Positions 31,384 to 39,858 are shown, counted from the first letter of the stretch. The stretch: DNA of 44,249 nucleotides from Arthrobacter sp. AK04 (GCF_021129155.1 NZ_JAJOMC010000040.1:1-44249); one strand, 5' to 3'. Numbers and translations are program-made. The notes: generated from the letters alone by a model not told the origin.

Positions 31384-32982
31384 TTAGTTGAGTGCCGTGA
31401 CGGTGAGCGTCCGGATGGTTGCCTGCCCGCCGCTGACCGTCAGCCGGTTCCCCGTCTGTCCCTCTTTAGGGAAAACAAGGTCGGTCAGGACCACCTTGCC
31501 GTCCTGCGCGAACACCTCCACCGAGCAATGGTCGACGACGATCTGCAGCTTGAGTGCGCCGTCCTCGAGGACCAGCGGGGCGGCTTCCACGGAGGGAAAC
31601 TTCTCGTGGAAGCCGGTGTTGCCCGACATCCGGCGGTCCAAAACCAGCTGATTGGCCGCTGCGTGATAGGTCAGCAGCGTCCCCGCGCTTCCCTCACTGT
31701 CCCCCAACAGGTGGAAAGCAACGTGGCTGGCGCTTCCGGGCAGGATCTCCGCCTCGATGATGTGGGCGCTGCCGGGTACCGCATCAGGCAGGCGGAAGGC
31801 TGAATCCCGCAGTTCAAAGGTGCCCAGTTCAAAGGTCCCCGCGTTCAGGTGCACGTTGGCCGCGGGGACGGCTTCCTCCGGTCGGACAGCAGGAAGGACC
31901 GGTTGCTGGATCAGGCGGGCGGAGCCGTTGACTTCGGTGAGGCGCAGCTCGCGGGCAAGGGTCATGGATGACCGCCACGGGGCGGTGGGCAGCTGGTTGG
32001 CGTAGTCCCAGTTGTTCATCCAGCCGATGATGATGCGCCGGCCGTTGGGGGCGTTGTCAAAGGACACCGAGGCGTAACAGTCGCGTCCCCAGTCCAGCCA
32101 CAGGCATCGCTGCAGCGCCGCAGCCGCTGCGGCGGAATCGTCCAGGGCGCTGACCCCCGCCGCCGCGGCAAGTGAACCGGCGTCCGGGACGAAGCGGACG
32201 CCGTCGAACGTCCCCACGAAGTACTGGCCGCCGGAACCTCCGGCCACTGCCCCTGGGTTGACGTTGACGATCAGCACCCATTTGATGTTGTCCGGGTCCC
32301 CGTCCACCATCAGGGGAAAGAGGTCCGGGCACTCCCATTCGCCCTGGTCCGCGTTGGCCGGCCCGAAGTCGCTGAGGAAGTCCCAGGATTTGAGGTCATC
32401 GGAACGGTAGAGGACCACCTTCTGGTGCTGGGCCTCGACGGCGACCATGATCCAGCAGGCGCCCTGGTCCCCCTGATAGCGGAAGACCTTGGGATCGCGG
32501 AAGTGCGCGGAGTCCCTGCTGAGAACGGGGTTCCCGCCGTACTTCCGCCAGGTCATTCCTGCGTCCGTGCTGTAGGCCAGGGACTGGGCCTGCGTCCCAT
32601 AGTGTTCGGACGCCGCCTTGTAGGCGCTGGTGTAGATGGCTACCAGTGCGGGTGCGTCCGCAGTGCCGAAACCGGAGGTGTTGCCGTGGTCCACCACCAC
32701 GCTGCCGGAGAAGATGTCCTCCTCCTCGTCGCAGGCAATGGCAACCGGGTGCTCCGTCCAGTGCAACAGGTCGCGGGAAGTGGCGTGGCCCCAGGACATG
32801 TTGCCCCAGACGCTGCCGAACGGGTTGTTCTGGAAGAACAGGTGGTACAGGCCGCCGTAGTACACCAGCCCGTTGGGATCGTTGAGCCAGGTATCCCTTG
32901 CCGTGAAGTGGATGGCTGGCCGGAACCTGGAGGTTGCGTGCCGGGTTGTTTCCGGGATTGCTGCGTCAAGGCAACTGGACAT
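31384..32982 (-). CDS. GH32 beta-fructofuranosidase (cytosolic)
   Basis: A 532-residue family GH32 enzyme with all three catalytic motifs: WLNDPNG (nucleophile Asp35), FRDPKVF (Asp163, transition-state stabiliser) and EWECPDLF (acid/base Glu217). The five-bladed propeller is followed from about residue 380 by the usual beta-sandwich module (CSVEVFAQDGKVVLTDLVFP). It lacks a signal peptide, so it acts inside the cell. In the operon it lies 33 bases upstream of GH91 and 38 bases after LacI. It probably splits inulobiose or other short beta-fructosides, delivered by the transporter and the GH91 enzyme, to fructose. AGAGGAA precedes the ATG. Confidence 0.92.
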   Translation of the reverse strand: MSSCLDAAIPETTRHATSRFRPAIHFTARDTWLNDPNGLVYYGGLYHLFFQNNPFGSVWGNMSWGHATSRDLLHWTEHPVAIACDEEEDIFSGSVVVDHGNTSGFGTADAPALVAIYTSAYKAASEHYGTQAQSLAYSTDAGMTWRKYGGNPVLSRDSAHFRDPKVFRYQGDQGACWIMVAVEAQHQKVVLYRSDDLKSWDFLSDFGPANADQGEWECPDLFPLMVDGDPDNIKWVLIVNVNPGAVAGGSGGQYFVGTFDGVRFVPDAGSLAAAAGVSALDDSAAAAAALQRCLWLDWGRDCYASVSFDNAPNGRRIIIGWMNNWDYANQLPTAPWRSSMTLARELRLTEVNGSARLIQQPVLPAVRPEEAVPAANVHLNAGTFELGTFELRDSAFRLPDAVPGSAHIIEAEILPGSASHVAFHLLGDSEGSAGTLLTYHAAANQLVLDRRMSGNTGFHEKFPSVEAAPLVLEDGALKLQIVVDHCSVEVFAQDGKVVLTDLVFPKEGQTGNRLTVSGGQATIRTLTVTALN

Positions 32983-33020
32983 GGATGGCGTTCCTCTTGG
33001 GAGTGGAAGGGACGGGAGGC

Positions 33021-34073
33021 CTAGTGCCGGGGAGCCGCGATGGAATCACGGCTCACCAGGGGGCAGCCCAGGATGGTCGGGTGAAGTGCCATGAGGGCAA
33101 GATCGGTCTTTCCCTCCACGGCGTCAATCAGGTGCTCAGTGGCCCAGGCACCCATCTCGTAGTGGGGCAGGGCAACGGTGGTGAGGCCCGGGTTCAGGTT
33201 GGCGGCGATCAGTTCCTGGTCATCAAAGCCCACCACGGAGAGGTCGCCCGGGATGCTGAGTCCCAGCTCCGCAGCGGCACGGTACGCTCCCATGGCCATC
33301 CGGTCGTTGTAGCAGAACAATGCCGTGGGCCTATCGGCGCGGTCCTTGGGTGACAGGATCCGCAGGGCCGCCACGTAGCCGCCGTCCACCTCGGAGACCT
33401 CTGACTCCACCGGTGCCGCGCCGCCGTCGAGCCCCGCTTCCGTCAGTGCCGCCCGGAAGGCCTGAAGCCGCTGGCGGGTTGCGGGGACGTCATCGGTGTT
33501 GTTGAGGAAGCCCACCCGGGTGTGGCCCGCGTCGAGGAGCGCGCCCACGGCTGCCCGCGCGCCGCCCTCCTCGTCCGGGATCACGGCGGTGATCTTTCCT
33601 CCGGTGGCCACCGAGTCCACCAGGACCGAGGGCACGCTGCCGAGGTTGGCCGGCAGCTCCACGTTGCGGTGGTACATGGTGGCGTAGAGGATGCCGTCCA
33701 CCCGGCGTTCAAGGAGGGCCTCGATGTCTGCCTGCCGGGATTCGAGGCTGGCCGAACCTGAGGTGTTGATGATCATGAGGTTGTAGCCGCGGGCTTTGGC
33801 GGCCTCGTCAGCGCCGAGGATGATCCGGCCTGCGTGGGGCGTGGTGGCGATATCCTCGCTCACCAGCCCCAGCATCCCGGTCCGCTGCGTGCGCAGGGCC
33901 TGGGCCAGGCGGTTGGGGCCATAACCCAGCTCCTCGGCCGCGGACCGGACCTTGTCCCGGGTTTCGGGACTGACCCGGGCGTAGGCAACCTCATTCAGGA
34001 CGTGGGACACAGTAGTTACTGAGACGCCGGCGGCCACAGCCACGTCCTTGATGCCGATGTTCCTGTTGCTCAT
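33021..34073 (-). CDS. LacI-family transcriptional regulator (first copy in the operon)
   Basis: A 350-residue repressor with the helix-turn-helix IGIKDVAVAAGVSVTTVSHV, hinge PNRLAQALRTQRTGMLG and a sugar-binding effector domain (FCYNDRMAMGAYRAAAELGL, GFDDQELIAANLNPGLTTVA). It lies 24 bases after the second permease and 38 before GH32. It is the likely repressor of the operon through the 17-base palindrome at 37342-37358. It differs from its paralog at 28900-29943 mainly in scattered effector-domain positions and a three-residue insertion (SPKDRADRP against GRSDRP), so effector specificity may have split. Confidence 0.9.
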   Translation of the reverse strand: MSNRNIGIKDVAVAAGVSVTTVSHVLNEVAYARVSPETRDKVRSAAEELGYGPNRLAQALRTQRTGMLGLVSEDIATTPHAGRIILGADEAAKARGYNLMIINTSGSASLESRQADIEALLERRVDGILYATMYHRNVELPANLGSVPSVLVDSVATGGKITAVIPDEEGGARAAVGALLDAGHTRVGFLNNTDDVPATRQRLQAFRAALTEAGLDGGAAPVESEVSEVDGGYVAALRILSPKDRADRPTALFCYNDRMAMGAYRAAAELGLSIPGDLSVVGFDDQELIAANLNPGLTTVALPHYEMGAWATEHLIDAVEGKTDLALMALHPTILGCPLVSRDSIAAPRH

Positions 34074-34097
34074 CTTCTTCGTTCCGTTGTTGGTGGT

Positions 34098-35048
34098 TCA
34101 GCCCTTGACCGCGCCGAGCGTCATGCCGGCCACGATCTTGCGCTGCAGGAGCAGGGTCAGAAGGATGACCGGGATGGAGTACACGGCTGCCAGCGCCGTC
34201 ATCGATCCCCAGTCCAGCCCGAACTGCGTCTGGAAGTTGGCGATCACCACGGGGGTTGTCTGGGAGCGGATGGCTGTCATCAGGAGCGCGAAGAGGAACT
34301 CGTTCCAAGAGGCCAGGAAGGCGAAGATCGCGGTCACGGCGATGCCTCCGGAAACCACCGGGATCACCACCCGCCACAGCGCTCCGAGCCTGCTGCAGCC
34401 ATCCACGGTGGCGGCTTCCTCCAGGTCTTTGGGCACCGCTTCGAAGAAGCTGGCCATCAGCCAGATGGAGAGCGGCAGCGAGATGGTGGTGTGCGCGATG
34501 GACAGCGCGATGGGGGTGTCGGACAGGCCCATGGATGCCATCATCGAGGCCAGCGGAATGCCGATCGCCACCGGGGGCACCATGCGGGTCACCAGGGCGG
34601 CCATGATGAAGATCCTGCCGCTGAGGGTTTTGTACCGGGTGATGCCATAGGCCGCCGGTACCGCCAGCACCAGCGAAAGCAGGGTGCTGATGATGGCCGT
34701 CTGGATGCTGTTGATGAAGGAGGCCAGGACTCCGTTGCGGCCCAGCGCGTTGGTGTAATTCTCCAGCGTCCATTCCCGGGGAAGGATGGTGGGCGGCACG
34801 GCGATGGTGTCGATCGGCGTCTTGAAGGACGTGAACAGCAGGTACAGGAACGGGAATCCGTACAGCACCATGGCCGCGGCGAGCAGGATCCACAGCAGGG
34901 CCCGGGTGCCGCGCCGGCCTGCTTCCAGGCCTTCCCGGTTCACGCCGCGGCGCCTGCGGGGACGGACGACGGCGGGAGGTGCGGAAGGTGCCGCGGCCGC
35001 CGTAGCGGAGGTCCCGGCGTCGTGCGTTGCTTTTTCTGCGACGCGCAT
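34098..35048 (-). CDS. ABC sugar transporter permease (MalG-type)
   Basis: A 316-residue inner-membrane permease of the carbohydrate-uptake CUT1 group. A basic cytoplasmic N-terminus of about 50 residues precedes six hydrophobic helices. The cytoplasmic EAA loop is clear: EAVPKDLEEAATVDGCSRLG, then ALWRVVIPVVSGG. The start codon overlaps the stop of the preceding permease gene (TGATG at 35046-35050), which indicates translational coupling and a heterodimer. It pairs with the gene at 35048-35935 and the binding protein at 36002-37285. No ATPase is encoded in the cluster. Confidence 0.9.
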   Translation of the reverse strand: MRVAEKATHDAGTSATAAAAPSAPPAVVRPRRRRGVNREGLEAGRRGTRALLWILLAAAMVLYGFPFLYLLFTSFKTPIDTIAVPPTILPREWTLENYTNALGRNGVLASFINSIQTAIISTLLSLVLAVPAAYGITRYKTLSGRIFIMAALVTRMVPPVAIGIPLASMMASMGLSDTPIALSIAHTTISLPLSIWLMASFFEAVPKDLEEAATVDGCSRLGALWRVVIPVVSGGIAVTAIFAFLASWNEFLFALLMTAIRSQTTPVVIANFQTQFGLDWGSMTALAAVYSIPVILLTLLLQRKIVAGMTLGAVKG

Positions 35049-35935
35049 CAGTTGTCCTTTCCTGGCCGCCAGATGGTGGCCACCGCGAAGAACGCGACGG
35101 CGAGCATGGCCAGCAGGTAGATGGTGCCCATGGCGCTTGCCAGGCCGGGATCGCCGAAGCGGATCATGGTGCGGTAGATCAGCAGGCTCATGGTTTCCGA
35201 GGCGGACTGCGGGCCGCCGTTGGTTTGGATCAGGATGGTGTCGAACGCCCGGGCCGCGTCGATGCCGCGGACCACCAGGGCCACGGCGATGACAGGCCGG
35301 AGCAGCGGCAGGATGATGCGGAACAGCATGGCAGGGGCGCGTGCGCCGTCAAGACGGGCCGCCTCAATGAGGTCCCCCGGGATGTTCTGCAGCCCGGCGA
35401 AGAGCACCAGGCACATAAACGAGGTGGTCAGCCAGATGTCCGGGATGGCGACGGAGTAGAGCACGATGTTCGGGTCCGAGAGCCAGCCGATCTGGTTGGG
35501 GTTGGACAGGATGCCTGCCTGGTGCAGGAGGGTCCCGATGAGGCCGAAGTTGTCGATCATCAGGAACTTCCACAACAGGCCTGCCACGATCGGGGCGATC
35601 ATCAGCGGGTACATGAACACGGTCCGCCAGATCTGGGAACTGCGGCCCAGCATGGTGAACAGCAGGGCCATGCCCAGGCCGAGCGCGAACTCGAGCGTGA
35701 CCACTACCAGGGTGTAGGCCAGGGTCCGCCAGCCGGCGCCGGTGAAGGCCTCGGAGGCGAAGGCCCGGAAGTAGTTGTCCAGGCCCACGAAGTCGCGGGG
35801 GCCGCCGGCGATCGGCGAGATTTTGAAGAAGCTGTCCGCCACCAGGCGGAACAGCGGGAAGGCCACGAATACTGCCAGGAACAGCGCCGCTGGTGTCATC
35901 AGGAACAATGCGAAGCGGCGATCGGAAATGCGCAC
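35048..35935 (-). CDS. ABC sugar transporter permease (MalF-type)
   Basis: A 295-residue CUT1 permease with six predicted helices. It starts MRISDRRFALFLMTPAALFL. The EAA loop is recognisable as LQNIPGDLIEAARLDGARAP followed by AMLFRIILPLLRPV. It lies 66 bases after the binding-protein gene and is coupled to the second permease by TGATG. Together they would form the membrane channel for the imported fructo-saccharide. Confidence 0.9.
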   Translation of the reverse strand: MRISDRRFALFLMTPAALFLAVFVAFPLFRLVADSFFKISPIAGGPRDFVGLDNYFRAFASEAFTGAGWRTLAYTLVVVTLEFALGLGMALLFTMLGRSSQIWRTVFMYPLMIAPIVAGLLWKFLMIDNFGLIGTLLHQAGILSNPNQIGWLSDPNIVLYSVAIPDIWLTTSFMCLVLFAGLQNIPGDLIEAARLDGARAPAMLFRIILPLLRPVIAVALVVRGIDAARAFDTILIQTNGGPQSASETMSLLIYRTMIRFGDPGLASAMGTIYLLAMLAVAFFAVATIWRPGKDN

Positions 35936-36001
35936 GGTTTTCTCTTCCGCTGGTTGGGGTCCGCGGCCGGCACCGGTTGTCAGGTGCCGGCCACGGAGGT
36001 C

Positions 36002-37285
36002 TTACTTGAGGAGGTCCTCGATCTGCTTCTTGGCCTCAGCGAGCAGCGTTGCGGAGTCACCGCCGGCCACGGCCTTCTGCAGCATGGGGACCAGGACGGT
36101 GTCCACAATCTGCTGCCACTTCTCTGTGGCCGGGCGGGTGGCGGTGGCCTCACCGTTCAGGGTCTCGATCAGCGGACCGAAGCTCTCGTAGCCCTCCTTG
36201 TCCTGGTACTCCTCAAAAGCGGAGATCCGGGAAGCAAGGCCCAGGCTGGATTCGATGCCCATGCTGTTGTGGTCATAGGCGCACTGGACAAACTTCTTGG
36301 CGGCCTCCGTGTTCTTGGTGGCCTTGGGAACCGTGAGGTACCAGGGGCCGGGGACGCCGCCGATGCCAGCGGAACCGGCGATCATGGGGGCTGTGCCAAC
36401 CTTGCCCGCAACCGGTGAATCCTTGGGGATCTGGCGGTAGGCGTGGGCCCAGAAGCGGGTCATGGCGGTCTGGCCCTGGTTGAACAGGTTCTGCGCGGCG
36501 GCCCAGTCCACCTGCGCGGCGCCAGACGGTGCGGACTTGGTGAGGCTGACGTAGAAGTCCAGCGCTTCCTTGTGGGCGGCGTTGTCGATGACTACCTTGT
36601 TGTTTTCGTCCAGGATCATGGGGCCGCCGGCCTGCAGCACGTGGGCGAGCCATTCGGTTTCCACACCGCCCTTGACGTCCGTGCCGTACATGCCGTCCTT
36701 GGTGAAGAACTCGGAGATGTCCTGGTACTGCTTCCAGGTGGTGGGGGCAGCGAGTTCATAGCCGTACTTGGCCTGGAAATCGGCCTTGTTCTTGGCGTCC
36801 TCGAAGAGGTCTTTGCGGTAGAGGATGATCTCGGCGTTGGTCCACGCGGGCAGGCCGATGAAGTGCCCGTCAACGTTCGCTTCCTTGACGAGGGAAGGGA
36901 AGATGTCCTTCTTGGCCTCGTCGGTGAAAATTTCGTCGATGGGCTGGAGGGCGTCCTTGAAGCTGGGAAGCCAGACGGAGTCCAGTGCTGCGACGTCGAA
37001 GGAGACGGCGCCGGAGGAGAATTCGCTGGAGAGCCGGTTGAACATGCCGTCGTAGGGCAGTTCCACGAAGTTGACGTCAACGCCGGCGTCCTTCTTGCAC
37101 TGTTCGGCAACGCCGGTGAGCTCGGCGTGGCCGCCGGCTTCCACCAGGACGTTGACTGTGTTGGTGCCGGCTGTTCCTGATGAGCTGCTGGCGGGGCCCC
37201 CGGCGCCGCACGCGGAGGCGGCCAGTGCGACGGCGGTGCAGATGCCGCCGATGGCGAGCCTGCTGATGTATTTACGAGTGGACAT
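36002..37285 (-). CDS. ABC sugar transporter substrate-binding lipoprotein
   Basis: About 427 residues. N-terminal lipobox LAASAC (cysteine 26) after a basic, hydrophobic leader (MSTRKYISRLAIGGICTAVA). The mature protein has the type-1 solute-binding fold used by CUT1 sugar importers: VNVLVEAGGHAELTG, FNRLSSEFSSGAVSFDVAAL, FIGLPAWTNAEIILYRKDLF, AGGPMILDENNKVVI and GIGGVPGPWYLTVPKATKN. It is the first gene of the operon, as is usual for binding proteins, which need the highest expression. The ATG at 37285 is favoured; in-frame starts further upstream run into the operator. Predicted ligand: difructose anhydride III or another fructo-oligosaccharide, inferred only from the neighbouring enzymes. 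Confidence 0.9.
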   Translation of the reverse strand: MSTRKYISRLAIGGICTAVALAASACGAGGPASSSSGTAGTNTVNVLVEAGGHAELTGVAEQCKKDAGVDVNFVELPYDGMFNRLSSEFSSGAVSFDVAALDSVWLPSFKDALQPIDEIFTDEAKKDIFPSLVKEANVDGHFIGLPAWTNAEIILYRKDLFEDAKNKADFQAKYGYELAAPTTWKQYQDISEFFTKDGMYGTDVKGGVETEWLAHVLQAGGPMILDENNKVVIDNAAHKEALDFYVSLTKSAPSGAAQVDWAAAQNLFNQGQTAMTRFWAHAYRQIPKDSPVAGKVGTAPMIAGSAGIGGVPGPWYLTVPKATKNTEAAKKFVQCAYDHNSMGIESSLGLASRISAFEEYQDKEGYESFGPLIETLNGEATATRPATEKWQQIVDTVLVPMLQKAVAGGDSATLLAEAKKQIEDLLK

Positions 37286-37341
37286 CGCTGTCGACTCACT
37301 TTCTCTCGAACGAAAAGGATAAGAATGTTCAGGTTGAAAAA

Positions 37342-37358
37342 TCGTTTTGCCAAAACGA
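37342..37358 (-). promoter_or_regulatory. LacI-type operator of the fructan operon
   Basis: TCGTTTTGCCAAAACGA is a perfect 8+1+8 palindrome located 11 bases downstream of the -10 of the operon promoter, in the leader of the binding-protein gene. The central CG/TTTTG symmetry is typical of LacI-family operators. Binding there would block initiation or early elongation. Confidence 0.75.
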
Positions 37359-37369
37359 CTTGGCACTTA

Positions 37370-37398
37370 CGTTAAGGCCGCTGTCATGCACGTGTCAA
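37370..37398 (-). promoter_or_regulatory. Promoter of the fructan operon
   Basis: On the minus strand a consensus -35 TTGACA (37393-37398) is followed after exactly 17 bases by TTAACG (37370-37375). It directs transcription of the binding-protein gene, with the operator just downstream and a leader of about 80 bases to the ATG at 37285. Confidence 0.65.
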
Positions 37399-37476
37399 GC
37401 GTCACTTTGAAGAGTTTTTACTATTGACGGCTTGTGTATACCGGCCATAGCGTGAGGCTTGATTCCTTTTGACGAA

Positions 37477-37493
37477 TCGTTTTGGCAACTTTG
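37477..37493 (+). promoter_or_regulatory. Second, imperfect LacI-type operator
   Basis: TCGTTTTGGCAACTTTG repeats the first 12 bases of the palindrome (as read on its minus strand, TCGTTTTGGCAA) but has a degenerate second half. It lies 135 bases upstream of the main operator, a spacing that would permit DNA looping, or it may serve a weak divergent promoter (TTGACG at 37424-37429). Confidence 0.45.
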
Positions 37494-37687
37494 GCAAATG
37501 AACGCCTCGCGGCGGTTGCACGTCACCCTCCCGGTCGGTTTACTTTGCGGAATGGCCCGGCCGGCGCGCACAGCATATTCGACGCCCAAATAAGCTGGCG
37601 CGGCCAATATTTGGGGTGCGCCAGCGCCCTTCCGTATCGGGAACGCTTATGCGCGTCGAAAACGACCGGGGTTTCCGGGAAGCCCGC

Positions 37688-37718
37688 GCACGGCGGCGGC
37701 GCGCGGCCGCCGTCGTAC
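37688..37718. repeat. Dispersed GC palindrome, copy 5
   Basis: The right arm GCCGCCGTCGTAC is canonical; the left arm is degenerate (GCACGGCGGCGGC). It lies in the 440-base gene-free stretch 37387-37826 between the fructan promoter and the lectin-metalloprotease gene. The rest of that stretch shows no supported gene. Confidence 0.65.
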
Positions 37719-37826
37719 GCGTTCCCTTCCCGCCGCGGAAGCAAACGGCAGCGGTAACGCCGGAGTAACGCGCAGCGGGGTGCACTGGGTCTTCCGGAAC
37801 AGCTTTCGAGGGAGTGGAGCGCAGAC

Positions 37827-39815
37827 ATGGGATGGAGCGGCTGGTTCAATCTGGGTGGGCCTGCGGGCGGGTTCAACGGTGGCCCGGCCACCATCTCCCG
37901 CAACAAGGACGTCTGCAACATCTACGTGCGCGGGAATGACAACGCACTGTGGCAGCGCGCCTGGTTCTCCAACAGCTGGCATCCGTGGGGCCGGCATAAC
38001 GACGGCGGGGTGCTGGCGTCGGAGCCCGCGCTGGGTTCCATGGGCCCGGACCATGAGCACGTTTTTGTGCGCGGGACGGACGGGAACGTCTGGCAGAAAT
38101 ACTGGACGCGGACCGGCGGGTGGAGCGGCTGGTTCAACATCGGCGCCCCGGCAGGCGGCTTCAGCGGCGGGCCAGCCACCATTTCGCGGAACAAGGACGT
38201 CTGCAACGTCTATGTCCGCGGGAACGATGGCGCCCTGTGGCAGCGCGCGTACTTCGCCAACAGCTGGCACCCGTGGGGCCGGCACAACGACGGCGGAGTC
38301 CTGGCGTCGGAGCCCACGCTGGGGTCCATGGGGCCGGACCATGAACACATCTTTGTGCGCGGGACGGACGGCAACGTCTGGCAGAAGTACTGGACCGCGG
38401 GCGGCGGCTGGAAGGGCTGGTTCAACATCGGCGCCCCGGCCGGCGGCTTCAACGGCGGGCCCGCAACCATCTCCAGGAACAGGGACGTCTGCAACGTCTA
38501 CGTCCGCGGGAATGACAACGCCTTGTGGCAGCGCGCGTACTACGCCAACAGCTGGCATCCCTGGGGAAGGCACAACGACGGCGGCGTCCTCGCCTCGAAG
38601 CCTGCGCTTGGTTCCATGGGGCCCAACCATGAGCACGTCTTCGTCCGCGGCGCTGACAGCAATGTGTGGCAGAAGTACTGGGTCCATGAGGTGGAGCCGG
38701 CGGGCGAGGTGTCCTTCGGGGTGAGCGAATGCGTCTACAGCTGGACGGCGGCCTACCACCAGTCCGGAACCCGGGTCACCGTGCGGATCCAGCTGAACCC
38801 GGACGCCGGCATCAGCACCGCCACTATGAACACCCTGCGGACCACGTGGCGGAACGGCATCATCAACACATGGTCGGACAGGTTCAGCTGCCTGGCCCCC
38901 AACGGCGGCCGCCAGTCCGTCACCTTCGATGTGCAGTGGGTCAGCTCCGGAGCCCACCACGTGGTGCGCGTCCAGCCGGGGCCCGCGCGGTCCAACATGC
39001 GGCTGTGGGACACCAGCGATACCGGCGATGTGGCCGCCCACGAGTTCGGGCACATGCTGGGGCATCCCGATGAATACGCGGACGCCGCCTGCCCCGCCAG
39101 GAGCCCGGTGAACACCGGCACGGTTATGGCGGACAACACCGAGGCCGTGGCCCGCCACTACAATCGGATCACCGGATTCCACGGGTCCGGGCACTCCCCC
39201 GTCGCGGGTCCGTCAGAACCGGCTGAGGTCCCCGAGGAGGCCGCCATGACGCTGAAGAACATCGACAACCTGAAGCCGGAACCGCGCACCGCCGTCCTGC
39301 AAAGGCTGCGCAGCATGGCCGGCGGCGGCGCAGCCCCCGAGCGTGCCGAGGATACCGAGGTCTCGTTTGAGGTCAGCGGCGGCGCACCGGGTGAACGCTA
39401 CGTGTACCGGCTGGGTGTCCACGGGGACGGGGCGGCCCAGCGGAGCGTGGTGGACGAGATGCAGCAGGGCGCCGGCGAGGAAACCTCCCACGGGGTGGAC
39501 CGGCAGCTGGCGGGCCGGGTGTTCCAGGCGGCGGCCGACGCCGGCCTGCTCAATGACGGTGCCCCGTCCGTGCCCCAGCAGCAGCTTGAGGGTGAAGTCC
39601 TGCCGGACAGCATGGTTGCCGTCCTCACCGTCCGGGACGGGGACGCCATACGGCGTATCGCTTTCCCGGCGGACGAACCCGCCAACGCCGCGGCCAGCCT
39701 TCCCGGCGAGCCCGCGGACATCCCGCTGCGGACCCAGGTCCAACTGCCTGCCGAGTCGGTCACGGCCCTGCGCCCGGTCCTGGACGCGCTGGGGGCGGTT
39801 GAGGCGGCGCTGTAG
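37827..39815 (+). CDS. PLL-like lectin-repeat/zinc-metalloprotease protein without signal peptide
   Basis: A 662-residue multidomain protein. Residues 1-290 contain three near-identical 96-residue propeller-like repeats (ISRNKDVCNVYVRGNDNALW, FVRGTDGNVWQKYW, GGWSGWFNIGAPAGGF), similar to PLL/fucose-lectin-type sugar-binding blades. Residues about 300-450 hold a zincin domain with HEFGHMLGHPDEY (His405, Glu406, His409, Asp415). This fits HExxHxxGxxD, the form used by snapalysin-type (M7) proteases with Asp as third metal ligand. Residues 470-662 form an acidic helical/beta tail with no recognised family. The protein starts MGWSGWFNLGG with no signal peptide or membrane segment, which is odd for a lectin-protease. 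GGAG precedes the ATG. Likely role: secreted or cell-contact effector exported by a non-Sec route, or a cytosolic protein; unproven. Confidence 0.75.
   Translation: MGWSGWFNLGGPAGGFNGGPATISRNKDVCNIYVRGNDNALWQRAWFSNSWHPWGRHNDGGVLASEPALGSMGPDHEHVFVRGTDGNVWQKYWTRTGGWSGWFNIGAPAGGFSGGPATISRNKDVCNVYVRGNDGALWQRAYFANSWHPWGRHNDGGVLASEPTLGSMGPDHEHIFVRGTDGNVWQKYWTAGGGWKGWFNIGAPAGGFNGGPATISRNRDVCNVYVRGNDNALWQRAYYANSWHPWGRHNDGGVLASKPALGSMGPNHEHVFVRGADSNVWQKYWVHEVEPAGEVSFGVSECVYSWTAAYHQSGTRVTVRIQLNPDAGISTATMNTLRTTWRNGIINTWSDRFSCLAPNGGRQSVTFDVQWVSSGAHHVVRVQPGPARSNMRLWDTSDTGDVAAHEFGHMLGHPDEYADAACPARSPVNTGTVMADNTEAVARHYNRITGFHGSGHSPVAGPSEPAEVPEEAAMTLKNIDNLKPEPRTAVLQRLRSMAGGGAAPERAEDTEVSFEVSGGAPGERYVYRLGVHGDGAAQRSVVDEMQQGAGEETSHGVDRQLAGRVFQAAADAGLLNDGAPSVPQQQLEGEVLPDSMVAVLTVRDGDAIRRIAFPADEPANAAASLPGEPADIPLRTQVQLPAESVTALRPVLDALGAVEAAL
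37899..38690 (+). repeat. Three tandem 288-bp coding repeats
   Basis: The lectin repeats are also strongly conserved at DNA level with an exact 288-base period; for example, AACAAGGACGTCTGCAAC begins at 37902 and again at 38190. Low divergence suggests recent duplication or gene conversion. Confidence 0.8.
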
Positions 39816-39858
39816 GGAGCCGGGGGCTCCCGGCGGCGGCCAGGCAGCGAAGGACAGC

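Noticed and set aside
35027..36418. 463-codon plus-strand frame over the permease and binding-protein genes
   Set aside because: Antisense to two well-supported transporter genes. Gln/Gly/His-rich shadow composition.
37482..37757. 91-codon plus-strand frame
   Set aside because: Runs through a palindromic repeat and has Arg/Gly-rich composition without a ribosome site.
37647..39194. 515-codon minus-strand frame over the lectin-protease gene
   Set aside because: Its repetitive Val/Pro/Gly/His composition mirrors the opposite-strand repeats, and it runs through a palindromic repeat.
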